A stretch of DNA of 64,000 bases from Thiosocius sp963759055 (GCA_963759055.1 CAVWYD010000004.1:1-64000); one strand, 5' to 3'; counted from the stretch's first letter, positions 29,860 to 39,966 are shown. Notes: generated by a model not told the origin, from the letters alone. Made by a program: numbers and translations.

Positions 29860-31165
29860 GTTCACCCGTTTAGGTGCGTCCCTGGCCCTGGCTGCACTCA
29901 TCGTACCTGCCGTGGTGCAGGCCTATCCGATAGATGGCTATGCGGATACCGGCATACGTCGGGTGGAGGGTGCACGCCTGGTCGAGGAAGGAACGATACC
30001 CGGCAGGAAACAGCCACCGGGTGCGCTGTTGCATACGGCAGCAGTCGACCTGCGCTTGCTCGATTATCCTGATCTGGAGTTGCCGGCACCCGACCCGGCC
30101 TTCACAAAGGAAATCCTGGGACTGCTCGGCGGTCAGGCCGACAAGTACGGTATTGCGGTTCTGGATCTGTCCAGCCGGGAAAAACCGCGTTATGCCGAAC
30201 ACCGCGGTGATTACCGCCAGAACGTCGGCAGCGTCGGCAAGCTGGTGGCCGCGCTGGGCCTGTTCCAGGCGCTGGCCGATGCCTGGCCGGATGACATCGA
30301 GAAGCGCCGGCAGATACTGAAAAACACCGTCGTAACCGCGGATGCGTTCAGTCAGACCGACCACCACAAGATACGCATCTTCGACGTCGACTCCAGAAAG
30401 CTGATCCGGCGGACCATGCAGATCGGTGACCAGGGTTCCCTGTGGGAGTATCTGGACTGGACCCTGTCAGTCAGCTCCAATGCGGCCGCCGCCATGACCA
30501 TGCGCGAGGCGATGCTGCTGCGCCACTTTGGCAAGGACTACCCGGTACCGGAAGCCGAGATCGAGCGTTTCTTCAGGGAGACGTCAGGCAAGGAACTGAC
30601 CGAACTGTTTCAGCAGACCTTTTTCGAGGCCGTTACACGCAACGGCCTGGATCTTGAGCGGCTGCGCCAGGGCAGCTTTTTTACCCGTGGGGGAAAGAAA
30701 AAGGTCAACGGGGGAGGCAACAGCTACGGTACCGCACGGGAGCTGATGAAACTCCTTCTGCGCATGGAACAGGGACGCCTGGTCGACGAGTTCTCAAGCC
30801 GGCAGATCAAGCGCCTGATGTACATGACCGAGCGGCGTATCCGTTACGCGTCTTCTCCAGCACTCACTGATTCCGCGGTCTACTTCAAGTCCGGTTCCCT
30901 CTACAGTTGCAAGGAGGAGGCAGACTTCAAGTGCGGCAAGTACAAAGGCAATGTCAAAAACTATATGAACTCGGTTGCGATCGTCGAATATCCCCCGGGC
31001 CAAAACCGGCTGTTCTATATGTCGACGCTGATCTCGAACGTGTTGCGCAAGAACGCGGCAGTCGAGCACCAGACCATGGGGACGCGAATCCACCGACTCA
31101 TCCAGAAAGCCAACCCGGAGACTCAGCCGTCAGGAGGGGCCGGGGAGGCCAAGCCGGCATCCTGA
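29852..31165 (+). CDS. periplasmic serine beta-lactamase/DD-peptidase-like hydrolase
   Basis: 437 residues; the start ATG at 29852 lies inside the end of the previous gene (eight-base overlap) and begins a signal peptide (LGASLALAALIVPAVVQA). The three penicillin-recognising motifs are visible: SVGK (SxxK, about residue 123), SSN (about residue 209) and KSG in YFKSGSLYSC (about residue 350). This predicts a class A beta-lactamase or D,D-carboxypeptidase fold acting on peptidoglycan or a similar amide. Translational coupling to the exported PEP-synthase-like protein suggests a joint envelope task. Confidence 0.85.
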   Translation: MNKFTRLGASLALAALIVPAVVQAYPIDGYADTGIRRVEGARLVEEGTIPGRKQPPGALLHTAAVDLRLLDYPDLELPAPDPAFTKEILGLLGGQADKYGIAVLDLSSREKPRYAEHRGDYRQNVGSVGKLVAALGLFQALADAWPDDIEKRRQILKNTVVTADAFSQTDHHKIRIFDVDSRKLIRRTMQIGDQGSLWEYLDWTLSVSSNAAAAMTMREAMLLRHFGKDYPVPEAEIERFFRETSGKELTELFQQTFFEAVTRNGLDLERLRQGSFFTRGGKKKVNGGGNSYGTARELMKLLLRMEQGRLVDEFSSRQIKRLMYMTERRIRYASSPALTDSAVYFKSGSLYSCKEEADFKCGKYKGNVKNYMNSVAIVEYPPGQNRLFYMSTLISNVLRKNAAVEHQTMGTRIHRLIQKANPETQPSGGAGEAKPAS

Positions 31166-31292
31166 CGGCACGGCGATATTGCATGTTACGCGGTCTGTTT
31201 CATCTGCATCATTTTCGGCGCTGGTGGATTGAGTCGATATCGCCGATGCATGAGTTGATGCTTGCCGGGCAGCGTGGGTGCGCAGGCCAATC

Positions 31293-32172
31293 ATGCTGAT
31301 GCGGAACTGTCGCCATTTCACAGTCGTTTCCCCGGGGCCTTCGGGGGCCGCCCGTGCAATCTCGTGCCTGCTCATGCTTGCGCTGACGCTCTGGCTGTCT
31401 GGCTGTCAGACCCGGGAGGCAAGGCACGGTAGTCACGAGGCCCTGAGTGCCGTCTTGTGGGCGCAGACGTCGGCGGAATATGCAGCCAGTACCTTGCAAG
31501 CGTACCGTCTCGCAGCCGTGAATCTGGATCTGGCGCTTACAGACCCGTACTGGACAGCGGCCCTTGAGCAGCGTGATGCCTATGCTGGTTTGCCGCCCGC
31601 CGTCGTAATCGACCTGGACCAGACCGTGCTCGATACCAGCCGCTACAACGCACGTATCATCCTGGAGTCCGGGGGTCATTCGAACCGGCGTTTCGCCGAA
31701 TGGTGCCGGGACTCGACGGCGCCGGCCATCCCTGGTGCGAAGGGCTTCCTTGATCACGCGGTCGAGCAGGGTGTCGCGGTGGTCTATATCAGCGCACGAG
31801 CGGAGGCGTCACGCGACTGCACCACGAAGAACCTGCAGGCTCTCGGCCTGCCGCTTGCAGAGGCAGCAGCATCTGTTGTTGAACGACGGCACTCCCTCAA
31901 CACGCAAGACCTTGCAGCGCGCCAGGGTTGCGGCGCAGTACCGCGTGCTGCTGCTGGTGGGGGATGATCTGAATGACTTCGTGACTGGCGCGAAATCTGA
32001 TACCGACACGCGGCGCGAACTGCTCAATGCGCACGCGGGTCGGTGGGGCAGGGAGTGGATCGTACTGCCGAATCCCATGTTTGGCAGTTGGGAGGCGTCA
32101 CTGTACGGGTTCGATCACAGCCTGCTGCGTGACGAACGCCTGCATCGCGTGTTGCCACAGCTGCAGCGCTGA
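31293..32172 (+). CDS. lipoprotein acid phosphatase, e(P4)/HAD type (one-base insertion)
   Basis: Lipobox LWLSGC follows a hydrophobic leader. The HAD acid-phosphatase motifs are DLDQTVLD, YISARAEASRDCT and GDDLNDF, as in outer-membrane lipoprotein e(P4) and class C acid phosphatases. The frame shifts at 31855, where CCGCTTGCAG should read CCGCTGCAG to give GLPLQRQQHLLL; with that base removed the protein is 292 residues. It would dephosphorylate nucleotides or NAD-derived substrates in the periplasm. The defect is a likely sequencing error. The first ATG could also be 31299. Confidence 0.83.
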
Positions 32173-32180
32173 TCCCGCTG

Positions 32181-33587
32181 TCAGGCCGTCGTCGGTCGGG
32201 AGGCGGCATCCGACGCGCGACGATGTTCCCTGACAAGCAATACTCCTGCCACCAGCCAGCAAAGCACCAGGAATACGTTGAATGCGAAGAATTGCGCGGT
32301 GGCCAGGGCCAGCATGTGTACACCGACCAATACGGTGATCGCTGCCAGACCATCGCCGAGGCGCACGTACAGGGTATCGATGGCGGGCTTGCCGTGAAAC
32401 TTCATGGCGGAGCTGACAGGCAGCCACAATACGTGGCGGGATGTGTTGTTCAGCGAATAGTCGGTTGCATTCTCTGCGACCTTCATCATTTTGACGATCG
32501 CCAGTATCGGCAGCAGCGCCATGACCGTGTAAGACGTGAGAGCAATGACCGGCAGGATCAGAAGGATCGCAGCAAATCCGCCGTACTTCAGCAGGCGCGA
32601 GGCGACGAAGGCCTGCAGCAAAAGGGCCAGACTGTTCACCCAGAAGTAGAAATTGCCGTAGAAGGCCGTGGTGCCGTCGCGCACGAACGCCAGCAGCTCA
32701 CGGCCATCTGTGAGGCCTTGACCCTGCGCCTGCTCTGCCAGGGTCTCCTGGACGACTCGGAACAACAGGTTTTCACCATTGGTGTTGACCCAGTTGGTGA
32801 ACAGGGTCACCAGGGCCGCAAGTAGCAGAAACCTGCTGACCAGCACGAGTTTTGCACCGCTCCAGATGCTCGCCTCCTGCAGTTCCTGTTTATCAGACGA
32901 AGCCTCTCCGGGCGCAGTCGTCTCGGCGGTTTCGCTCCGCTGCCGCTGCTGCCTGTCAACCTGGCGCACCAGCAGTATGGAGGCAACAAGCGGTGCGGTA
33001 GCCGCCAACAGCAGTGCCTCGGTCGGCACAAGCCCTGAATCGACCAACTTGTCCACCATCCAGGAACCCGCGGCGGCGCCGGCGGTCGCACCTACCGCGA
33101 TAAATGGCAGCATGCGCTTGCCGCATTCGTCGGTGTAGACGTCGGCGCAGAATGTCCAGAACTGGGCAACCACGAACACACCGAACATCCCGACCCACAG
33201 GTAGTAAATGATGCCTGACAGCGGCAGCTGTTCGAAAAAGAAATTGGGTTGCAGGAACCAGAAGATCACCATGTTGGATATGCAGAACAGCGTTGCGCGG
33301 GTAAACAGTGTGACCCTGTCCCAACGCTCGGAGAGTCGCGCATACCAGCCGACGACGAAGAGCAGGATGATGCTCTGCGCGAAGCTGGAATAGGCCTTGA
33401 CCTCCATCTTCGACAGCCCCTCGATATCCGATATCGCGATCCAACCCTCGCGCAATGGCTTGATGAAATAGTAGGCCAGCAGGATCAGGAAGACATTCGC
33501 GAACATCATCAATGCCGTGCTGCCTTCACCCGGTTTCACCTCGGTGAACAGACGCAGAAAACGTTCGGTCGTGGAGAGTTGAGTCAT
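32181..33587 (-). CDS. nucleotide transporter of the NTT/Tlc (ATP:ADP antiporter) family
   Basis: 468 residues with about eleven membrane segments. The start MTQLSTTERFLRLFTEVKPG, then ALMMFANVFLILLAYYFIKPLREGW, matches the ADP/ATP translocase-like family known from intracellular bacteria and also from free-living ones. It may exchange nucleotides or have another substrate. It is convergent with the acid phosphatase gene (nine-base gap), which is of interest because that enzyme can process nucleotides. An upstream in-frame start at 33650 would add residues without family character. Confidence 0.82.
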   Translation of the reverse strand: MTQLSTTERFLRLFTEVKPGEGSTALMMFANVFLILLAYYFIKPLREGWIAISDIEGLSKMEVKAYSSFAQSIILLFVVGWYARLSERWDRVTLFTRATLFCISNMVIFWFLQPNFFFEQLPLSGIIYYLWVGMFGVFVVAQFWTFCADVYTDECGKRMLPFIAVGATAGAAAGSWMVDKLVDSGLVPTEALLLAATAPLVASILLVRQVDRQQRQRSETAETTAPGEASSDKQELQEASIWSGAKLVLVSRFLLLAALVTLFTNWVNTNGENLLFRVVQETLAEQAQGQGLTDGRELLAFVRDGTTAFYGNFYFWVNSLALLLQAFVASRLLKYGGFAAILLILPVIALTSYTVMALLPILAIVKMMKVAENATDYSLNNTSRHVLWLPVSSAMKFHGKPAIDTLYVRLGDGLAAITVLVGVHMLALATAQFFAFNVFLVLCWLVAGVLLVREHRRASDAASRPTTA

Positions 33588-33899
33588 GTTGCTGGTGAGT
33601 ACTTGATTCGTAGAAAAGTGCGGCACAAAAACTGTTTGATGGGCAACCATAGTAGCCTTTCAGGCAACATGGTCGGGCTGAAATTCGGCGAACCTGAATG
33701 ATTGATTTCGATACCTGCCAGGGCGTTCTGTATCATGCAAGTGCCGGCCGGGCGGCTATCACTGCGAACATCGGAAATATCGCCCTTCCTGCCCGGTGCA
33801 GCGAGTGCGCCGGCGGACGTTGGAGCAGCGCGCATACGGCCCAGGGTCGACATACCGCAAGTGTAGAGGTTTATTCCGAGGATCCCAAGACAGGGCCGC

Positions 33900-36800
33900 T
33901 CAGTCCAACGGCTGCAGCAGTTCCTGCAGGTCGGCTTGGGTGAAGCCGAACTCCTGATCGTCACGACCGTCGCGGTACAGGTCGTTGGCGAGTGCCGCCT
34001 TGCGTGCCTGCAGAGCGAGGATCTTTTCCTCGACCGTTTGTTCGGTGACCAGTTTGTAGACGAACACGGTGTTCGTTTGGCCGATGCGGTGGGCGCGGTC
34101 GGTGGCCTGGTTCTCTACCGCTGGATTCCACCAGGGGTCGTAGTGGATCACGGTATCGGCCTCAGTCAGATTGAGGCCGACGCCACCGGCCTTCAGGCTG
34201 ATCAGGAACAACGGCGCTTCACCGCCGCGGAACTTTCCGATCACCTGTTCACGTTTGCGGGTCTGTCCGGTCAGCTTGATATAGGCGATATCAAGGCGTT
34301 TCAATTCGGCTTCGATCAGGGATAGCATCGATGTGAATTGCGAAAACAGCAGGATACGCCGTCCCTCGGCTAGAAGTTCCGGCAGCATCTCCAGCAACAG
34401 TTCAAGCTTGGCCGACTGCCGCACCTTGTGCGGGCGTTCGAGTTTTAGCAGCCGTGGGTCGCAACAGATCTGGCGCAACTTGAGCAGTGCATCGAGGATA
34501 GTGATGTGGCTGCGCGCCAGCCCCTTTCGGGTGAGTGCCGTGCGTACCTTCTGATCCATGGCCGCACGCACGCTTTCGTAAAGACCGGCCTGGGCGCCAT
34601 CGAGTGCAACGGTGCGCACGATCTCGATCTTGTCCGGCAGTTCGCTGGCGACTGTCTGCTTGGTGCGTCTTAGCAGGAAGGGGGCGATACGTCGTTGCAG
34701 TGCCAGGCGCCGTTCCTGGTCGCCACGCTCCTCGATCGGCACGCGGAACAGTCTACGGAAGCTCTGCATGTCCCCAAGGTAGCCGGGGGCGAGGAAATGA
34801 AACAGGGACCATAGCTCGCCAAGGTGATTTTCCATGGGCGTGCCGGTCAGGCATACGCGTTGGCGCGCGTCCAGTTCACCCACAAGCTGGGCAGCTTTGG
34901 CGCGCGGATTCTTGATCGTCTGTGCCTCGTCGAGGATCAGGCAGTGGAACTCCTGCGAACGCAACACATCTTGATCGCGCGTCACCAGGGGGTAGGTGGT
35001 CAGAATGAGGTCGAATTTGCCGATAGCGTCGAAGTACGCCCTGCGTTGTGGTCCATGCAGGGTGAGTACGCGCAATGATGGTACGAAGCGCTCTGCCTCG
35101 TGGCGCCAGTTCGCCATCAGGCTGGTCGGAGCTATGATCAAGGCCGGACGGTCGAGGCGGCCAGCGAGCTTCTCGACCAGCAGATGGGCCAGGGTCTGTA
35201 CCGTCTTGCCCAGGCCCATATCATCGGCGAGTATCCCGCCGAAACCGGTCTCGCGCAGGAACTGCAGCCAGGCCAGTCCCTGCAGTTGGTAGGGGCGCAG
35301 TTCGGCCTGCAGTCCCGCAGGCGCGGAAATCGGCGGAATCCCCTGCAGTTCCCCGAGGCGCCGCCCGAGTTCACGCAGAGCCTCGCCGCCGCGCCACACG
35401 ATGCCCTCATCCAGTCTCTGCAGGCGCACTGCATCGATGCGGCTGAGCTGTAGGGTCTCGGCATCAGGGGATGCACGGTCGAACAGATCGAAAAGGGTCT
35501 CCAGAAACGGCTTGATGCGTGCGGCCGGCAGCTCCAGCCACTGCGCCTCTGCGACCTCCAGCATCAACATCTGCTCGTCGGGCAACTCTTCGGGCCGGTC
35601 TATCTGCTCGGCCAGTCGGGCGAGCAGCGGCACCAGGTCGATGTGCCGGCCTTCGATCTCGACACTTATGCCGAGGTCGAACCAGTTGCCGCGTTCTTCG
35701 ATGTCGACGGCGAGATCATCGGCGCGCACAAAGCGCAGCGCGAATGCATCATCCTGCTCGATCAGCCAGCCATCCGCGCGCAGCTTTGTCAGCTCCTGGT
35801 CGAGGAACTGCTGCCAGAGCCGCGCCGAATCGCCGGCCTGTTCGGCTGGCAGGAAAAACATGGGATCCATCCGATCGGATTGGTGCCAGGCTTCGAATCC
35901 GAACGCGAGTAAGCGATGCAGGGCTGCGACCTCGCTGTCGGTATCGCGCACGATGCGAGTCACCCCGTCGGCATCGATCAGTTGACTGACCGGGTCGAAC
36001 GGAAGCCCGACGCGCCGACCCGCGTAGTCGAATTGAATCATCAGGAGATGCGTCCGTCGCCCGTTTTGCTCATCCTCGCTGCGCTGGGCAGTCAGGCGCA
36101 GCACCGGTGTAGGGCGCAGATCATCCAGTTCCTGCACCGTGCGTGCGGCAGGTAATGGCAGCCCCATCTCCGGAAAAGCCTGCAGCAACTTGTCACTGAC
36201 CTCATCGGCGAGCGTCGGGGATAGCGGCGGGGCCTCGAGCAGTGCATCCAAGGTGCGGTGATCCAGACCGGCATCCAGCTGCAACGGTCCGACCGTCGCG
36301 CTGCGTGGGTCGATATAGGCGGGCGGATCGATGATCAGTGGGATCGCGCCAGCCGGCTCGGTTTCCAGGCGCAGCTGAAGACGGTCGCCCTCTGTGTGCC
36401 AGGCGGCGTGCAATCTGCGCGGTTCACCGGGCTGCAGTGGTGGACCTTTGATGCTTTGCCAATAGGTACGGCCAGTCGCGAGCATGCGCACCAGGGCCAT
36501 GGCACCTAGATCACCACGTAGCTCCAGCGCGGAATAGCCTTGCATGCTGGCGAGCAGGCGGACAATTGTGTGGTCGACCGGCTGTGCGGCGTTTCGCAGG
36601 CGCGCCCCACGTGTCTCGTAGAATGGCAAAATGTGAGGCTTGCCATAGCCCTTGCCGCTCTTCAACACCCGGGTGATGAGTAGATGGACCTCGACCTGCT
36701 GCGGTCTGCGTGTCGCCGGCGCCAGCATATAGAGCAGCGCCTGTTCCCCAAGCCCGGGACGCCATTGTTCGGGTTTGCGGGCAGCGGCCAGACGGTTCAT

Positions 36801-37133
36801 CCAGTGATCGATCTGTTGGTGCTGGCGCGCGAGCGGCTGTGCCTGCGCATCATCCTGCAGGGCGATCAGGACCGCGGCAACGTGCTTGCAGTTGTAGCCA
36901 ACCGGGCAGGTGCACTCGCCCTCGATTTCGATGACGTCCATGAATTTACTGACATGGATCTCCTGGCTGTAGATCGCGTTGCCGCGCACGCGGCTGTTGA
37001 CCTGCAAATCGGTATCCGTTTCCTTGAGGTCGATATCCAGCACACGGTGGTTGCGTGCATAGTCGAGGCCTCGGGCGAAGGCGCGGTCGCCGCAGGCGCC
37101 GCGGATGTCTGCTTTGCTATGGGCCAAGGCCAT
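33900..37133 (-). CDS. SNF2-family helicase with N-terminal SWIM zinc finger
   Basis: About 1077 residues. An N-terminal SWIM finger (CTCPVGYNCKH) binds zinc. A long middle region is followed by the SNF2 ATPase: Walker A DDMGLGKT, motif II LILDEAQ, LTGTPMENHLGELWSLF, and the C-terminal helicase domain with SLKAGGVGLNLT, DPWWNPAVE and DRAHRIGQ. Bacterial SWIM-SNF2 proteins of this length (RapA-like, DUF3670-type) remodel nucleoprotein or assist repair. The ATG at 37133 (MALAHSKADIRG) fits family starts better than 37220. The gene is undamaged and stands alone. Confidence 0.92.
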   Translation of the reverse strand: MALAHSKADIRGACGDRAFARGLDYARNHRVLDIDLKETDTDLQVNSRVRGNAIYSQEIHVSKFMDVIEIEGECTCPVGYNCKHVAAVLIALQDDAQAQPLARQHQQIDHWMNRLAAARKPEQWRPGLGEQALLYMLAPATRRPQQVEVHLLITRVLKSGKGYGKPHILPFYETRGARLRNAAQPVDHTIVRLLASMQGYSALELRGDLGAMALVRMLATGRTYWQSIKGPPLQPGEPRRLHAAWHTEGDRLQLRLETEPAGAIPLIIDPPAYIDPRSATVGPLQLDAGLDHRTLDALLEAPPLSPTLADEVSDKLLQAFPEMGLPLPAARTVQELDDLRPTPVLRLTAQRSEDEQNGRRTHLLMIQFDYAGRRVGLPFDPVSQLIDADGVTRIVRDTDSEVAALHRLLAFGFEAWHQSDRMDPMFFLPAEQAGDSARLWQQFLDQELTKLRADGWLIEQDDAFALRFVRADDLAVDIEERGNWFDLGISVEIEGRHIDLVPLLARLAEQIDRPEELPDEQMLMLEVAEAQWLELPAARIKPFLETLFDLFDRASPDAETLQLSRIDAVRLQRLDEGIVWRGGEALRELGRRLGELQGIPPISAPAGLQAELRPYQLQGLAWLQFLRETGFGGILADDMGLGKTVQTLAHLLVEKLAGRLDRPALIIAPTSLMANWRHEAERFVPSLRVLTLHGPQRRAYFDAIGKFDLILTTYPLVTRDQDVLRSQEFHCLILDEAQTIKNPRAKAAQLVGELDARQRVCLTGTPMENHLGELWSLFHFLAPGYLGDMQSFRRLFRVPIEERGDQERRLALQRRIAPFLLRRTKQTVASELPDKIEIVRTVALDGAQAGLYESVRAAMDQKVRTALTRKGLARSHITILDALLKLRQICCDPRLLKLERPHKVRQSAKLELLLEMLPELLAEGRRILLFSQFTSMLSLIEAELKRLDIAYIKLTGQTRKREQVIGKFRGGEAPLFLISLKAGGVGLNLTEADTVIHYDPWWNPAVENQATDRAHRIGQTNTVFVYKLVTEQTVEEKILALQARKAALANDLYRDGRDDQEFGFTQADLQELLQPLD

Positions 37134-37293
37134 GGTAGATACAGCAAGTCGGAATAACGGTGGAATTCTATCATCTGCTCTACGTCGTCCGGCTGCCCAC
37201 CGCTGCTCCAACACTAGCAATTGACTTGAAGAGTAAATTTTAAACTATTGTTAAAAATGATTTAATTGCAATTCCCGACAATCCTTTTTCGAG

Positions 37294-37318
37294 TCCCGAG
37301 CCGATTGCGGGCTCGGGA
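37294..37318. promoter_or_regulatory. palindrome upstream of the isochorismatase-family gene
   Basis: Perfect 9-bp arms TCCCGAGCC and GGCTCGGGA separated by seven bases. There is no T run on either side, so it is more likely an operator or an mRNA hairpin than a terminator. It lies about 110 bases before the start codon at 37429. Confidence 0.45.
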
Positions 37319-37428
37319 AAACTGTGGCCTGACAGTTGACAGCCTGCATCGGCCCGCAGGATCTTTGCAGCCCAAAATTTTCCCGCCCGGTGGTGCGGGG
37401 AAAACGGCCCATTACAGAGAGTACAGCC

Positions 37429-38103
37429 ATGAACTGGAAAACCGCGCACCGTTCGTTCTACTACCAGGATGCCCCACAGCCTGAGGATCTTGTGTTACTG
37501 CCCGCCGAAACCGCTTTGTTGTGCATCGACGTGCAGAACTACGGCTTGGCTCCCAAACTGACGGACGCCGACCGCGCCCGTTGGGCTCCGTTCTACAAGC
37601 GTATGGGTGAGGTCGTGATCCCAAACATGCGCGTTCTTCAAGAGACCTTTCGAAACAGCGGTATTGACGTCATTCACGCCCGTATCGCCTGCTTACTCGA
37701 GGACGGACGCGACCGTTCGCTCAGTCAGAAGATGCCGGGGTGGAATAACCTGCTGATGCCAAAAAACGCCGGGGAGTCGCAAATAATCCCGCAACTTGCC
37801 CCGCGCCCCGGCGAGATTGTCGTCACCAAGACGACCGACAGCGCGCTGACCGGCACAAACCTGCGCCTGGTGCTCGGCAATATGGGAATCCGCAATGTCA
37901 TCGTGACCGGAATCTACACCGACCAATGCGTGTCATCGACCGTGCGCAGCCTGGCTGATGAGAGCTTCAATGTCGTCGTTGTCGAAGACTGCTGTGCGGC
38001 CGGTACCGACGACCTTCATTACAAGGAACTCGAGATCATCAACATGATTTATTGCCATGTGCTCAGCAGGGCCGAACTGCAAGCGATCATGGGGTTGGCT
38101 TAA
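37429..38103 (+). CDS. isochorismatase-family cysteine hydrolase
   Basis: 224 residues. The catalytic triad is visible as Asp in LLCIDVQN, Lys in VTKTTDSAL and Cys in YTDQCVSSTVRS. Family members hydrolyse amide or enol-ether bonds (nicotinamide, carbamates, isochorismate). The sequence ERDG of siderophore isochorismatases is missing, so a nicotinamidase/amidase-like activity is more probable. The ATG at 37429 was chosen because homology starts there. No pathway partner is adjacent. Confidence 0.88.
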   Translation: MNWKTAHRSFYYQDAPQPEDLVLLPAETALLCIDVQNYGLAPKLTDADRARWAPFYKRMGEVVIPNMRVLQETFRNSGIDVIHARIACLLEDGRDRSLSQKMPGWNNLLMPKNAGESQIIPQLAPRPGEIVVTKTTDSALTGTNLRLVLGNMGIRNVIVTGIYTDQCVSSTVRSLADESFNVVVVEDCCAAGTDDLHYKELEIINMIYCHVLSRAELQAIMGLA

Positions 38104-38182
38104 AAGCACGGGCGAGTGCGTGAGCCTGATTCGGGCTGCATTTCGAGGAATTTAGCCGCTTTGGTCCGGCGGCGATCTGCGC

Positions 38183-38647
38183 TCAGTCGCCGGATTTTCG
38201 CACCGGCCCTGCAATATCACCAGCGCAGCCAGGGTTCATTTCCACCGCCGTTTCAACGCACGCAGCGTGTTTTTTTGATGCCGCATCGAAAAGACGGTCA
38301 CAAAGATCCAAGCCGCCGTTGAAACGGTAATAGCATGCCTGCATCGCAGTAAGCTGCTGCTGTGCCGATTGCTGTTGTCTCAGGAGTCGAGTCTGTTCCT
38401 GCTGTTGGCGAACCTGCTCCTGGAGTTGTCTTTGCTGGCGTTGCATCTGATCACCGAGGCGATTCATGTCCTGCCGGAGTCCGAAATTACCATGCAAACC
38501 ATCGGTATCGTTCGGATAGTAGTGCCTGTTTGGATAACCGAACCTATAGTCAGCTGCCTGGGTCTCCGTTATGCATGCAGCACAAAAGAGAATGACGACG
38601 ATGCCACCGAAAAGCCGAGGTAAAGTTTTCAGTGTGTCTTGTCGCAT
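38183..38647 (-). CDS. exported Gln-rich coiled-coil protein
   Basis: 154 residues with an N-terminal hydrophobic stretch (GGIVVILFCAACITETQAA) that is either a signal peptide or a lipoprotein signal ending in Cys. The middle, from RQDMNRLGDQMQRQQRQL, is a strongly predicted coiled coil. Four cysteines lie near the C-terminus (ACYYRF, LCDRLF, ACVE, GCAGD). An AGGAGG site precedes the ATG at 38647. I do not recognise a family; a role in the envelope is inferred. Confidence 0.7.
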   Translation of the reverse strand: MRQDTLKTLPRLFGGIVVILFCAACITETQAADYRFGYPNRHYYPNDTDGLHGNFGLRQDMNRLGDQMQRQQRQLQEQVRQQQEQTRLLRQQQSAQQQLTAMQACYYRFNGGLDLCDRLFDAASKKHAACVETAVEMNPGCAGDIAGPVRKSGD

Positions 38648-38760
38648 CTTGTGTGCCTCCTGGAGCGGGTTCTCAATTTTCCAACTTTGGATATCCATGT
38701 GCGAGCCCCAATTTTGCTCCTATGGATCGCCGGGGGTCATACGGATACGTTTCGCGTCTC

Positions 38761-39966
38761 TCACCGGCGCTTGCGTTTGTTGATCCTGGTCGTGCATCCC
38801 AGCTGCAATATTCCCTTGCCGAAGCGGTCTGCGGCACGGTCGAGGGTCGCCAGCAGTCGCTCGTCCCGTTCGCGCAACTCGGGTTGCTCGAAGAGGTCGA
38901 CCTGCATCGAGTCGTCCTGTTGCCAGCCGCTGATGCCCACGCCGATGAGCCGCACCGGCTTGCGCGGCAGCCTGCCGTGAAGAAACAGCGCCCAGGCCTC
39001 CCGCAGGATCACCCGTTGATCGTGGGTCGGGGCTGAAAGCTTGTGCTGGCGCGTGTGGGTCTCGAAGCCCACGAAACGGATCTTCAGTGTTACCACTGAA
39101 CCGGACAGGCTTTCCCTGCGTGCGGTTGCGGCGACCTCGGCGGCCAGCCTGTGCAATACATCATGCAGGATGCCCGGTTCAAGGATGTCCTCCTCGAAGG
39201 TGGTCTCCTTGGAAATGCTTTTTCGATTCCGTCCGGGCACCACTTCAGCGGAGGCGATCCCGCGGGCTTGATCGTGGAAGCTTGCCGCCGCTTTTTTCCC
39301 CAGCGGCTCCTCCAGGTATCGAAGCGGGATAGCGCGCAGCTGTGACACGGTCTCGATACCCAGACGCGAGAAGATCTTCTGGGTCTGACCACCAAGGCCG
39401 CGCAGACTGGCCACGGGCATGGGCGCCAGGAAGTCCAGAACCTTGTCCGGGTAGACCACCATCAAGCCATCGGGTTTTCGGTGTTCGGATGCAAGCTTTG
39501 CGATGAGGCGGTTTGGACCGATACCCACCGAAGCGCGCAGCCCCGTGCCCTCCAGGATACGGCGCTTGATCTCGCGTCCGATGTCTTCCGGTGGCCCGAG
39601 GAGCTTCTCCAGACCCGTCAGATCCAGATAGGCCTCGTCGATCGAGACCGGTTCGACGACCGGCGTGAGTGTCCCCAGGATCTCGAATATCTCCCGCGAG
39701 ACCCGGGCGTACTTGGCCATGTCGGGGCGCAGGTAGACGGCATCCGGGCATCGGCGGTAGGCCTCGGCAATGGGCATGGCTGAATGGATGCCGAATGTCC
39801 GGGCCCGGTAGTTGGCTGCTGCCACCACGCCGCGGTGGCCGGGGAGGGCGCCGACCACCACGGGGCGGTCGCGGTACTCGGGGCAGTCGCGCTGCTCGAC
39901 GCTGGCATAGAATGCATCCAGATCAGCATGCCCGACCCAACTCTGATTCCCGCGACTAGTCGTCAT
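38761..39966 (-). CDS. dinB: DNA polymerase IV
   Basis: 401 residues, a normal length for Y-family polymerases. Catalytic acids appear in HADLDAFYASVEQ and SIDEAYLDLTG; ANYRARTFGIHSAMP carries the conserved nucleotide-binding residues; the little-finger domain follows from about residue 240. It performs error-prone translesion synthesis. The start at 39966 (MTTSRGNQ) is closest to the catalytic domain; 39987 is also possible. No LexA box was identified with certainty in the region to 40480. Confidence 0.95.
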   Translation of the reverse strand: MTTSRGNQSWVGHADLDAFYASVEQRDCPEYRDRPVVVGALPGHRGVVAAANYRARTFGIHSAMPIAEAYRRCPDAVYLRPDMAKYARVSREIFEILGTLTPVVEPVSIDEAYLDLTGLEKLLGPPEDIGREIKRRILEGTGLRASVGIGPNRLIAKLASEHRKPDGLMVVYPDKVLDFLAPMPVASLRGLGGQTQKIFSRLGIETVSQLRAIPLRYLEEPLGKKAAASFHDQARGIASAEVVPGRNRKSISKETTFEEDILEPGILHDVLHRLAAEVAATARRESLSGSVVTLKIRFVGFETHTRQHKLSAPTHDQRVILREAWALFLHGRLPRKPVRLIGVGISGWQQDDSMQVDLFEQPELRERDERLLATLDRAADRFGKGILQLGCTTRINKRKRR

